Source: Spirochaetes bacterium ADurb.Bin110
GTDB taxonomy: Bacteria; Spirochaetota; Spirochaetia; Treponematales; Rectinemataceae
Assembly: GCA_002070755.1 (NCBI GenBank)
Contig: MWDY01000005.1
Coordinates: 1 to 12,289, forward strand
Length of the DNA stretch: 12,289 bases
Direction: 5' to 3'
Positions 1 through 7,277 of this stretch are shown here, piece by piece. The position numbers and the translations under genes are program-made. The notes beneath the pieces are model-generated. The model had not been told where the DNA came from. It did no database searches and saw only the letters and a list, made by a program, of their open reading frames with translations. Position 1 is the stretch's first letter. Each line of letters opens with the position of its first letter.

Positions 1-2160
1 GAATTTCATGGCAAGCCACAAGAGCGAGTCTGTGCTATAAGGAGATAGCGCTGCGATCTGCTCCGAGGCCAATGTCTCGAGGCCATAATCCAGGGATTGG
101 CCTATGAAATCGAGCACATCCTTGAGTTTTCCATCGTCGACGGCCGACTCTATAGAGTTTTGGCAAAGGCCTGCAACTGCAGATTCGAGATCGAAATCGG
201 TTCCAAGTATAGGGAGATTGGCAAGCAGCGGTGGTTCGATGCCCAATCGCCATGATGCAAGTGTGCGATAGTGCTCTTCGATTCCTCCATCTCGAATAAG
301 CATTTCGTAGTAAAAATTTGCGCTATTCAGAGCCAAATCGACATTCGCTCGGCCTGTCTCGAAGAGCCTTCCTGAGATATAGAGCAAGGGCCCGCGCATA
401 GCACCCGTCAATTTCTGGCTCATGAGAGTGCAGAGCCGAACTACATCATTCCATGCTCCTTCTCGAAGCAATTGGCGCATGTATTCCGATGCGATATCCT
501 CGAAATAAGAAGGGCTTTTCCAGAGAGCCGCGGCTTGCGAGAGCGCAGAGATTTCGAGGGCGCGCTTTGCATGCAATGCATTTGCGTCTTCTTCCCCGAG
601 ATCATCGAGGATTGTACCCGTTGCCGCAATCGATTTCATTGTGATATCCAGCCAATACCATAGCGCAGAGTCCGAATCTTCGGCGGAAAAGGAGATAGGT
701 ACCAGCTCGATGAAGAGGCTTGCGGCAGTTTGATTCTGTTCCAGTCCTTGATACATTCTCGCTAAGTGAAAGGCCATGACCCAGGAATTCTCAGAGGGAA
801 TTTGTTCGCGGTCTAGCGGAGGCAGTTGGGGCTTCGAGTCTGGTTTGTCCTTGGTACTTGGGAGCTCTTTATTGGTATTCTTTTGGGTGGCGATCTCAGC
901 ATCTAGCCCAGAATCAGCCTCAGCATGCGATTCATTATTTACTTCAGTATTTTCGTTAGCATGCGGCTCATTACTTACCTCAGTGTCAGACTCAGCATGC
1001 GGCTCATTACTTACCTCAGCATCTGGCTTAGCATGTGCCTGACCATCTACCTCATTATCTGCCTTAGCATCTACTTCAGTCTCTGAGCTTGCCTCACTAT
1101 TTCTTCCACTATAGACTCCTTCGCTGTTAACGATAGGAAGATTCAGCGTTTCAGAGAAGAAGGCAATGCCTTCTTTCCAGGCTCCTGCGCCATAAAAGCT
1201 GCGTCCAAGTTCGGTTATCCACTGGCGCATGGTATCGGGTGCAGAGAAGGCAGGCAGAATAGGCAGGGCATTGGCTACAGCCTCGGCATAATTTTTTTCG
1301 GTGGCCGCCGCTCGGAATAGGGCAAGATATGCAAGATTCTGAGGCACATTTGGCACCGCCGCATAGAGCCTGTAGATCTTGGCGATATAGCTGTCAGGTG
1401 TTCGAGTTCTGATGTATGGAGGGCCATTTGAGGCCCATGAGTAATCCTGCATCGATGCCCGAGCGTTGTATTCCATCCAGGAGAGCTCTGTGGAGCGGTT
1501 TTTGGCTGCAGATGGCATGGTTTTGGATATTTCGGCTACGATATTAATGGCATCTTGCGGCGAATTCTGCGCCATAAGGCAATCATAAAGGCTGCGATAG
1601 ATGTTCCAGTCGGGCCCGAATGCTTGAATCCACTCTCGCGCTATAGCAGCGGCTTCGTTAAGTCTTTTTTGGCCGGATAAGAGCTTGAGCAAAGATTTTC
1701 CTGCCTCTTGACCCGCTGGATTCTTTGCGAATCGAAATGCGATCTCATACATCCATTCTAGGAGTTCTTGCTGATCTTCCGCGAGAGCTATTTTTTGCTC
1801 TGAAGCTTGGGTGCGCATTTTCTCGGCCGCAAAGAAAAAACCCGATGGGTCGGAGGGATCGGTCAATATTGGGAGAAAAAGAGGCGGAGGCAAGGAAGGC
1901 ACAATCTCAAGATTTTTTGAAGGCTCAGGATCTAAGATCTCTGGGGGCATAGATTCCGGAGTTTTTGCCATCTCGGGTTCCAAAATCGAGGCAGATTGAG
2001 GAGCCTCTGGCTCGCTGGTGGGAAAAGTCTCTCCCGAGCTCTCAGAATAGGACGCATCTGGATCGAAAGCGCCAAGTGGGAGAGTCGCTGCTGTCCCAAA
2101 AATGAAAGAAAGTATCAGAACAACCAGGATGGTCTTAGAAAAAAATCGCAGATTTCTCAT
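1..2160 (-). CDS. Secreted helical-repeat protein, possibly N-terminal part of an Slt70-like lytic transglycosylase (partial, runs off left edge)
   Basis: The minus-strand frame is open from the ATG at 2160-2158 to base 1, giving 720 codons with no stop; the C terminus lies outside the window. Residues 1-31 form a signal peptide (basic MRNLRFFSK, then a hydrophobic stretch), so the protein is exported. A Pro/Glu/Ser-rich linker follows (about 32-105). Next come amphipathic helices of TPR/superhelix type (about 115-345), an acidic repeat segment (361-421) with a polar tail to about 450, and more helices to the edge. Near residue 640 the motif HYRTLASWRLG resembles the YxxLAxxRLG-like helix found before the catalytic domain in Slt70-type transglycosylases. 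A murein-cleaving domain may therefore follow off-window; this is inference, since no catalytic residues are visible. The gene begins 5 bases after its upstream neighbour ends. The AAAGG lies directly against the ATG, so translation probably depends on coupling. Confidence 0.85.
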   Translation of the reverse strand, partial: MRNLRFFSKTILVVLILSFIFGTAATLPLGAFDPDASYSESSGETFPTSEPEAPQSASILEPEMAKTPESMPPEILDPEPSKNLEIVPSLPPPLFLPILTDPSDPSGFFFAAEKMRTQASEQKIALAEDQQELLEWMYEIAFRFAKNPAGQEAGKSLLKLLSGQKRLNEAAAIAREWIQAFGPDWNIYRSLYDCLMAQNSPQDAINIVAEISKTMPSAAKNRSTELSWMEYNARASMQDYSWASNGPPYIRTRTPDSYIAKIYRLYAAVPNVPQNLAYLALFRAAATEKNYAEAVANALPILPAFSAPDTMRQWITELGRSFYGAGAWKEGIAFFSETLNLPIVNSEGVYSGRNSEASSETEVDAKADNEVDGQAHAKPDAEVSNEPHAESDTEVSNEPHANENTEVNNESHAEADSGLDAEIATQKNTNKELPSTKDKPDSKPQLPPLDREQIPSENSWVMAFHLARMYQGLEQNQTAASLFIELVPISFSAEDSDSALWYWLDITMKSIAATGTILDDLGEEDANALHAKRALEISALSQAAALWKSPSYFEDIASEYMRQLLREGAWNDVVRLCTLMSQKLTGAMRGPLLYISGRLFETGRANVDLALNSANFYYEMLIRDGGIEEHYRTLASWRLGIEPPLLANLPILGTDFDLESAVAGLCQNSIESAVDDGKLKDVLDFIGQSLDYGLETLASEQIAALSPYSTDSLLWLAMKF
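898..1080 (-). repeat. 36-bp tandem repeats encoding an acidic 12-residue repeat
   Basis: The plus-strand motif AGCATG begins at 922, 958, 994 and 1030, exactly 36 bases apart. A diverged copy (AGCATC) starts at 1066, and a shortened unit starts at 898. The copies at 958 and 994 share an identical 26-base core. On the coding (minus) strand the unit reads EVSNEPHAESDT, EVSNEPHANENT, EVNNESHAEADS and a more diverged EVDGQAHAKPDA, at residues 361-421 of the long secreted protein. The period is a multiple of three, so gain or loss of units keeps the frame. It looks like a flexible spacer between two helical blocks. Confidence 0.9.
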
Positions 2161-2165
2161 CCTTT

Positions 2166-2525
2166 TTACAGCGCACCGTAATCCATTATAAGCGACATTG
2201 CGTATGTAATGATCTCCATATCGAGCTCATCGGCGCAGTCGGAAACCAGATCGCGCAGCTCTCGCCACTCGGAGAGCGTGAGAGGTGTTCCATCGTATTG
2301 CTGGAGGAGTACACTGCTATAAGTCGCTATGACCAGAGGCCCACGCAATGAGTTGGAGCTAAGTTTTTCTGCAGCGAGTCCAATCATTATCTCGATTACC
2401 GATCGCGGGAGAGTGGATAAAGCTTGTTCTATTGCTCTCGAGAGTTCCTTCGGCGTCCATGCTCGCGTCGATAAAATATTGAGCGCGTCTAGGAGGTCAT
2501 TGATGGTTTTAATTTCTGGCTTCAT
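2166..2525 (-). CDS. Hypothetical small helical protein, 119 aa
   Basis: I do not recognise a family. The product is 119 residues, mostly predicted amphipathic helix, with no signal peptide, no membrane segment and no metal-binding cysteine pattern (one Cys, at 97), so it is probably cytoplasmic. The start is well supported: AGGAG lies 8 bases before the ATG on the minus strand. It sits 64 bases downstream of the CPBP protease gene and 5 bases upstream of the long secreted protein, all on the same strand, which suggests co-transcription and translational coupling to the latter. The alternating short helices (for example TPKELSRAIEQALSTL near residues 24-39) could form a small helical bundle or adaptor. 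No function can be assigned. Confidence 0.78.
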   Translation of the reverse strand: MKPEIKTINDLLDALNILSTRAWTPKELSRAIEQALSTLPRSVIEIMIGLAAEKLSSNSLRGPLVIATYSSVLLQQYDGTPLTLSEWRELRDLVSDCADELDMEIITYAMSLIMDYGAL

Positions 2526-2589
2526 GGCAAAATCTCCTGCTAGTCATCAATATTATCGACAAGCCAGTACATAGGCTCAACCTAGACAA

Positions 2590-3258
2590 TCAAGAAAGAA
2601 CAAATACTAGGATAGCAGCGTCATATAGCGCATGTCCAAGCGCAAGAGAGTGTATTCCATAACCGCGAAATCGCAGGCTTGTGTATAGAGCAGCCAGTGC
2701 TCCGGCGAATGCAATCCCGACAATTCCCTGTACATAGTGAGAGATCGAGAAGATAAGCATCGAGACGATGGATGCGGTATTTAGAGCTGTGCCAGCTTCC
2801 GTAAGCGCATCGATAAGGAAGAATCGGAAGAATAGTTCTTCCGCGTAACCCACCGAAATGCTCGAAAGCAGCAAAAATGGAAGAAGAGATAATATCGATC
2901 TTTGCGGCAAAAATTCGAAGATAGGATTCGATAGCTTGCCAAGCCACGCCGCCAATGCCCCTACAGCTGCGCATCCGAGACTAGAGAATGTCACTAAAAA
3001 AGCTCTGGTGATTTCTTGTTTCGTCGGAAGGTGCAAGAGTACCTTTTTCCAATCATTGTTTGCGAAAATCGATAGTTGAGAAGAGACATAGAGCATAAAT
3101 CCGATTCTAATACTATTTTTTAGAAAGCTAAGGATAAACCAAGCGGTTGAAAATGCCGTTGGTTCGGGTATTCCAAGGATAATATCAGCCCAGACGGTCG
3201 CATAGACGAAAAGAATCGTTCCATAGGCGGAAATTCGCTTGGGAGAAAGGTCGATCAT
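2590..3258 (-). CDS. CPBP-family intramembrane glutamic endopeptidase (Abi/CAAX-protease-like)
   Basis: This 222-residue membrane protein has about six hydrophobic segments. The three family motifs are present in order: EELFFR at residues 140-145 (EExxxR, the catalytic glutamates), FSISH at 170-174 (FxxxH) and HALYD at 209-213 (HxxxN/D). These fit the CPBP family (PF02517), which includes the eukaryotic Rce1 CAAX protease and many bacterial proteins of unknown substrate. It acts in the cytoplasmic membrane. The start ATG at 3258-3256 has no clear Shine-Dalgarno sequence, but no better start is evident. It is the first gene of the leftward series and is divergent from the comEC-like gene across a 69-base gap. 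The substrate cannot be told from sequence; an adjacent secreted protein is only circumstantial. Family confidence is high. Confidence 0.92.
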   Translation of the reverse strand: MIDLSPKRISAYGTILFVYATVWADIILGIPEPTAFSTAWFILSFLKNSIRIGFMLYVSSQLSIFANNDWKKVLLHLPTKQEITRAFLVTFSSLGCAAVGALAAWLGKLSNPIFEFLPQRSILSLLPFLLLSSISVGYAEELFFRFFLIDALTEAGTALNTASIVSMLIFSISHYVQGIVGIAFAGALAALYTSLRFRGYGIHSLALGHALYDAAILVFVLS

Positions 3259-3327
3259 GTTATTGACTCAACACTACTACGAATCGTGTTCTCTGTCATC
3301 GCATTTTGAAGCAAAAAGTGAATTTCC

Positions 3328-5193
3328 ATGCGTATTGATAAAGAGAGAAACGAGGTGGGGAGTTTGTTCCTTAAGTGTCTTAGATGCACTAGAGTGCGAA
3401 TGCGGATTTTGTGGCGCTATAGTCTGCAAAAGGTGCCTGCTAGCTGTTTTACAGCGCTTGGATTGTGGATTGGGCTTGGCTTGAAGGCCATTGGATTAGA
3501 CAGCCTTAGAATGGGCTCGTATTCCAGAATAGGTTCAGGTAGTTTACAGCTAGTGCTTGCTTTCGTCTTGAATGCATTTGCGTTGGCCTGGTTGGAGTTC
3601 ATTGGCATAAGTGGAAAATGCATAGGAGCAAAACAGAGCTTTGAAATCATCTCGGCTCCATTTACAAGAAACATCAAAAGCAAGTTTTTGTTCTGGAGCG
3701 CCTTATCAATGGGTCTTGCGCTCAGCGCAGGCGTGCTTCGATTTCAAGATCAGGAAGCGAGTTTTTTTGCCCCAGCGGAACAGGCAACAGCGGCATCTAA
3801 AGAGGCGACCCCTGCAGTGCAGACGCCAGCAATAGCGGCGCTGGCAGCGCCAGCTCCAGCATCCACTACCCCTGCAGCGCCAGTTCTGGCAGCAGCCCCT
3901 ATAGCAGCCGTAGCAGCGCCGACCTACCTGCGAATCGAGGCGCTCGAAGGAGTGCTCGTCTTGGATTCGCAGACCACAGCGCGAAAGAACCGTATGCTTA
4001 CACTCAAAGTACAGGCGGCGGAATATGTCGGACCAAATATGCGCATCCGCAGCGATTGGAAGCGGCCATTGTTCTCTCAAGTCATGTTCTCAGGCGCAGG
4101 CGCTCGATTTTGTGCTGGCAGCCTGATTCGCGCGGAGTCGCTTAGAACTGGCGATTTTTTATGGGTCGATGCGTCCAAGCTGAAGTGGAAGGGTTGGGCC
4201 TCTGGCCCCGCAAGGTTTCGGGCAATCGTTACAGGTCGTTTTGCCGAGAGCATCTCGATAGCAGCAGGCAAAGCAGGCGCCCTTGCCCAGGCCTTACTCC
4301 TAGGAGTTAAGGATGAGCTGGACAGCGAGTTCAAAGAGCTCTTTCAGGCTGCAGGCTGTGCGCATCTTCTTGCGCTCTCGGGCCAGCACCTCTCGATAAT
4401 CTGCGGGCTCGTGTCTCTTCTTGGTCGACGCATTATCCGAAAAGAAAAGATGGTGCGGAGGCTATCCTTGGCTTTTGCTTGGTTTTTTGTATGGCTTGCT
4501 GGGCCTGGACCCTCACTATTGAGATCTGTCTTTATGCTTAGCTGCGCGGAGATAGCCAGAGAAATGGATAGACCGCAGTCGGGTTTTGCGCTTCTTTCGC
4601 TGGCATCGCTGCTGCTCGCTCTGTTCAACCCAGGTTCGATCAATTCTCTTTCGAGTATTTATTCTTTTAGTGCTATGGCGGGACTTATGGCATTTAGTGC
4701 CCGATTTTTGATTATTCTAAGGCATTGGCTGCCAGATTCGCTAGCTAGGGCATTTTCGGCATCTTTAGCTGCTGTATGTGGAACTGCTCCAGTATCGCTT
4801 TTGACATTTGGAACCTTCATTCCTGCTGGTATCTTTGCAGCGACGGCTGCTGCGCCGGTCATGCTTGTTTTTATGTGGATCGCTTTGGCTGGCGCACTTT
4901 TAGCAATTTTTTTGCCTGTTATAGTGCGGATAACTGCACCATTATTGGAGGTCTTGCATTCTGTTCTTGCATGGATTCTTGCATCGGGCGCGGCTTTCCC
5001 TATCTTCAAAGCAGGTATTGCGCCAATAGGCAGGATCCTTGCCTCTTTACTCATTGTTTCGCTTATTGCTCTGATTTATGCTATTCCATGGGTGAGCTGG
5101 AGGAAATCGCGGCAGAAAACCAAAGTGCTTCATCAGCGCACATCATTTTTGGGCTTAAAAAGCATGCTTATTTTGTTAGATCCACCAGAATAA
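3328..5193 (+). CDS. comEC: ComEC/Rec2-like competence protein without C-terminal metallo-beta-lactamase domain
   Basis: This 621-residue polytopic membrane protein belongs to the ComEC/Rec2 family, the inner-membrane channel that passes single-stranded DNA in transformation. Order: hydrophobic segments near 40-57, 72-95 and 119-137; an Ala/Pro-rich insert (146-199); a beta-rich OB-fold-like region (200-305); then the Competence domain. The family signature is at 322-356, with ALLLGVKDELD followed by CAHLLALSGQHLSII. Further typical elements are GPSLLRSVFM (394-403) and NPGSINSLSSIYSFSAMAG (434-452), with several more membrane helices to about 588. The C-terminal HxHxDH nuclease-like domain of longer homologues is absent: the protein ends about 33 residues after the last helix. 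The start is uncertain because no strong ribosome-binding site precedes 3328; Met25 at 3400 is an alternative. Whether this organism is competent is unknown. Confidence 0.9.
   Translation: MRIDKERNEVGSLFLKCLRCTRVRMRILWRYSLQKVPASCFTALGLWIGLGLKAIGLDSLRMGSYSRIGSGSLQLVLAFVLNAFALAWLEFIGISGKCIGAKQSFEIISAPFTRNIKSKFLFWSALSMGLALSAGVLRFQDQEASFFAPAEQATAASKEATPAVQTPAIAALAAPAPASTTPAAPVLAAAPIAAVAAPTYLRIEALEGVLVLDSQTTARKNRMLTLKVQAAEYVGPNMRIRSDWKRPLFSQVMFSGAGARFCAGSLIRAESLRTGDFLWVDASKLKWKGWASGPARFRAIVTGRFAESISIAAGKAGALAQALLLGVKDELDSEFKELFQAAGCAHLLALSGQHLSIICGLVSLLGRRIIRKEKMVRRLSLAFAWFFVWLAGPGPSLLRSVFMLSCAEIAREMDRPQSGFALLSLASLLLALFNPGSINSLSSIYSFSAMAGLMAFSARFLIILRHWLPDSLARAFSASLAAVCGTAPVSLLTFGTFIPAGIFAATAAAPVMLVFMWIALAGALLAIFLPVIVRITAPLLEVLHSVLAWILASGAAFPIFKAGIAPIGRILASLLIVSLIALIYAIPWVSWRKSRQKTKVLHQRTSFLGLKSMLILLDPPE
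3763..3924 (+). repeat. Ala/Pro-rich low-complexity insert in the ComEC-like gene
   Basis: Residues 146-199 are dominated by Ala, Pro and Thr (for example AALAAPAPASTTPAAP). The DNA is an irregular run of related GCA/GCG/CCA codons with repeated short words such as CAGCGCCAG and CCCCTGCAG. It lies exactly between the third N-terminal hydrophobic segment and the OB-fold-like region, so it should form an extended extracytoplasmic linker. Coding frame and flanking family motifs are intact. Confidence 0.75.
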
Positions 5194-5279
5194 GACCCAA
5201 AGCATGCTCATGATGCTCGAATCTGCCAAAATGATATCGATAGGGCAGAGAGCTTAAGAATTGGAGCTTAGATAAGTCT

Positions 5280-6164
5280 ATGAGCCAGGATAAACTGAAT
5301 TACGATTCTCCCGCTTCGATTCGGGCTTTTCTCGAGCAGAATGGGCTTGCCGTTAGCAAGCGTCTAGGACAAAACTTTCTCATAGACCGCTCGGTGCGCA
5401 ACCGCATTGTAAAAGCACTAGAGTTAGAAGAGGGCATGCAGGTATGGGAGATTGGCCCTGGTATCGGCGCAATGACTATCTTTCTTCTCGAAGAAAGAGT
5501 ACGACTCACAGCCTTCGAAATTGATTATGGATTTGTGAGGGTACTCAAGAGCCTTTTTTCAGAACATGAAAATTTTTGTATTGTAAAAGGGGATGTATTA
5601 AAAACATTGTGTTCACAGAAGGACTTGCCTGCGCGTATATTTGGAAATCTACCATACAATTCTGCATTTGCTATCATTTCAGATATTCTTGAGATGGAAT
5701 TCTTGCCGCAGCGTATGGTTTTTACTCTTCAAAAAGAGGCCGCACACCGAATGATAGCCGGTCCAGGGACAAAGGATTATTCCTCGCTCAGCGTGCTTTG
5801 CACTTTGGTATGCGATGTTCGCATTCTTTTCGATATTGGCTCAAGTGCTTTTTGGCCGAGACCACGAGTGACAAGCTCAGTCATTCAGCTTATTCCGAAG
5901 AATACCTTGATATCCAAGATATCAGCCTCGGAGCGTAAGGATTTTTTGGATTTTGTGCGGGCGGCTTTTTCTTCTCGAAGGAAAACGCTGCGAAACACCT
6001 TAGGCTTTTGGATTAAGCAACACTCTCCTTTTTTAGACGAAGCGAAAATCGATAGGCAATTGCAAGGAATTCTCGAGGAGCTTGGAATCGAACCTTCTAT
6101 CCGCGCGGAGGCTCTTACACCAGACGAGCTTTTTGCAGTATATAGAAAATTACAGTATAGATAA
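5280..6164 (+). CDS. rsmA: 16S rRNA (adenine(1518)-N(6)/adenine(1519)-N(6))-dimethyltransferase RsmA
   Basis: RsmA (KsgA) uses S-adenosylmethionine to dimethylate two adjacent adenines in the 3'-terminal hairpin of 16S rRNA during 30S maturation in the cytoplasm. The 294-residue length is close to the usual 270-290. Visible motifs are LGQNFL (29-34), the SAM-binding motif I EIGPGIGAMT (57-66), the acidic E80 and GD (104-105), the catalytic motif IV NLPYN (123-127), FWPRPRVTSSV (191-201), and the C-terminal RNA-binding SSRRKTLRN (231-239). All key residues are present. GGAG at 5263-5266 precedes the ATG by 13 bases, a little long but the best candidate. The gene follows comEC by 86 bases and precedes the bactofilin by 52. 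Loss of this enzyme classically gives kasugamycin resistance. Confidence 0.97.
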   Translation: MSQDKLNYDSPASIRAFLEQNGLAVSKRLGQNFLIDRSVRNRIVKALELEEGMQVWEIGPGIGAMTIFLLEERVRLTAFEIDYGFVRVLKSLFSEHENFCIVKGDVLKTLCSQKDLPARIFGNLPYNSAFAIISDILEMEFLPQRMVFTLQKEAAHRMIAGPGTKDYSSLSVLCTLVCDVRILFDIGSSAFWPRPRVTSSVIQLIPKNTLISKISASERKDFLDFVRAAFSSRRKTLRNTLGFWIKQHSPFLDEAKIDRQLQGILEELGIEPSIRAEALTPDELFAVYRKLQYR

Positions 6165-6216
6165 ACGCCTCCTACTTCTTGCTGAGATTAGCGTAATTCT
6201 CTATCATATTGGCAAG

Positions 6217-6570
6217 ATGGCTGAAGAAGTAAAGCTTAGCGTGGTCGATGAGGAAGAAGTAGATACCGTAATCGGCTCCGAGATAGAATTCGAGGGAGAT
6301 ATCGAATCCTCGAAATCCCTGATGATAAAGGGGAAAGTGAGCGGCAATATCAATTGCAATGCCGAACTATATATCACCGAGCAAGCCGAGGTGCGATCGA
6401 CAATTCATGCGGCAACAGTTGTGATTCGTGGAAAGGTGTATGGTGATATCAGTGCTGATTCCCTTATTGCCGTGCTCGATTGGGGGCATGTAGAAGGGCG
6501 CTTGGTTGCTCCAGACATCTATCTTTCGCCAAATTGCTTTTTCAAAGGGACAACGGTTATCGCCTCATGA
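6217..6570 (+). CDS. Bactofilin-family cytoskeletal protein
   Basis: The 117-residue product is a bactofilin (DUF583, PF04519), a family that polymerises without nucleotide into filaments through a right-handed beta-helix. Family members position cell-wall enzymes, stalks or cell-shape machinery at the membrane. An acidic disordered N terminus (1-18) precedes the core. The core (19-115) begins with IGSEIEFEGDIESSKSLMIKG and shows the rung pattern of repeated G-x-[IV] steps such as KVSGNINC, KVYGDISA and HVEGRLVA, ending in GTTV. The frame is open upstream to 6082, but that extension overlaps rsmA by 83 bases and is not bactofilin-like, so the ATG at 6217 is chosen. Its ribosome-binding site is weak (GGCAAG directly before it). 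The stop overlaps the start of the next gene. Bactofilins support helical cell shape in some spirochaetes and other curved bacteria. Confidence 0.93.
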   Translation: MAEEVKLSVVDEEEVDTVIGSEIEFEGDIESSKSLMIKGKVSGNINCNAELYITEQAEVRSTIHAATVVIRGKVYGDISADSLIAVLDWGHVEGRLVAPDIYLSPNCFFKGTTVIAS

Positions 6571-7259
6571 TCTGGGCAGCCAATAAGACAGCCAGGATGA
6601 CTGGCAGAACAGTTGCTTTCGAATTGCTTTTTCTCTTTGTTCTGATTTCGGGGCTCTTTTCCCAGGCTGCATCTTCTTCGATAAATGTCCCGTCTGGCAT
6701 GACGGGCTCTGACCTGCTCCGCATGAGCCAAGAAGGAAAGCATAATGATGTCGCTCTTCTTGCCCCACAGGCAATCAAGAAAAATCCTCAAGATGTCGAT
6801 GCTTACATAGGCCTTGCGTGGAGTCTCAATGCCTTAAAGGAATACGCAAAAGCCAAGGATATAGCACAGCGAGGCTATGCTATGTTCAAGGATCCGCGCC
6901 TTGTCCAAGCATTAGGCGAAGCTCAATATTATCTTGGCGAGAACGAAGCTGCGCTCGCAAATCTTCAGGAATATCTAGCTAAATTCCCCGAAGGAAGTAA
7001 GTCTGCTCTTAGCTTTTATCTGTGCGGTGAGCTTTTTGTGCGGATGGTCAAATTCAACCATGCGGATATCGCGTTCAGTACTGCCTTGCAGTATAACCCC
7101 AGCAATGCCCGATGGTGGGCGCGCCTTGGGTGGGTAAGAGAAAAAACCTCGCGCTACCTTGCTGCCCTGAAGGCATACGACCAGGCTGTAAGTCTAAATC
7201 CAACCCTAGAAGACGCTCTGACTGGAAAATCGCGTATGCTAGCTAAGATTGAGGATTGA
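6567..7259 (+). CDS. Secreted or membrane-anchored TPR protein
   Basis: The ATG at 6567 shares ATGA with the bactofilin stop, the arrangement of translational coupling, and gives 230 residues. A second ATG at 6597 (residue 11) directly after CCAGG is an alternative start; both leave a hydrophobic segment at 17-35 (FELLFLFVLISGLFSQAAS) that looks like a cleavable signal peptide or an N-terminal anchor. Residues 48-228 form TPR repeats: conserved spacing is seen in DAYIGLAWSLNALKEYAKA (78-96), RLVQALGEAQYYLGENEAA (111-129), LSFYLCGELFVRMVKFNHA (148-166) and ARWWARLGWVREKTSRYLAA (181-200), with Pro-ended units KNPQD, KFPEG, YNPSN and LNPTL. It probably scaffolds protein contacts in the periplasm. 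Tight coupling to the bactofilin suggests, without proving, a shared envelope or shape role. mtaB follows after 18 bases. Confidence 0.88.
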   Translation: MIWAANKTARMTGRTVAFELLFLFVLISGLFSQAASSSINVPSGMTGSDLLRMSQEGKHNDVALLAPQAIKKNPQDVDAYIGLAWSLNALKEYAKAKDIAQRGYAMFKDPRLVQALGEAQYYLGENEAALANLQEYLAKFPEGSKSALSFYLCGELFVRMVKFNHADIAFSTALQYNPSNARWWARLGWVREKTSRYLAALKAYDQAVSLNPTLEDALTGKSRMLAKIED

Positions 7260-7277
7260 GGGCGGGGGAAATTTCGA

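Noticed and set aside
776..1042. Plus-strand open frame with a repetitive Ser/Leu-rich product
   Set aside because: It is the mirror of the 36-bp repeats in the long minus-strand gene; it has no ribosome-binding site, and the minus frame is open for 720 codons with a signal peptide.
3239..3484. Plus-strand frame with a Cys-rich stretch resembling a zinc motif (CECGFCGAIVCKRC)
   Set aside because: It lies out of frame across the start of the ComEC-like gene and the end of the divergent protease gene and has no ribosome-binding site.
5159..5208. AAAGCATGCT repeated at 5159 and 5199 near the end of comEC
   Set aside because: It is a short word with a palindromic core, only two copies, with the first inside coding sequence; chance is a sufficient explanation.
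6082..6216. Upstream extension of the bactofilin frame overlapping rsmA
   Set aside because: The extension is not bactofilin-like and overlaps a well-conserved rsmA C terminus; the ATG at 6217 gives the normal family length.
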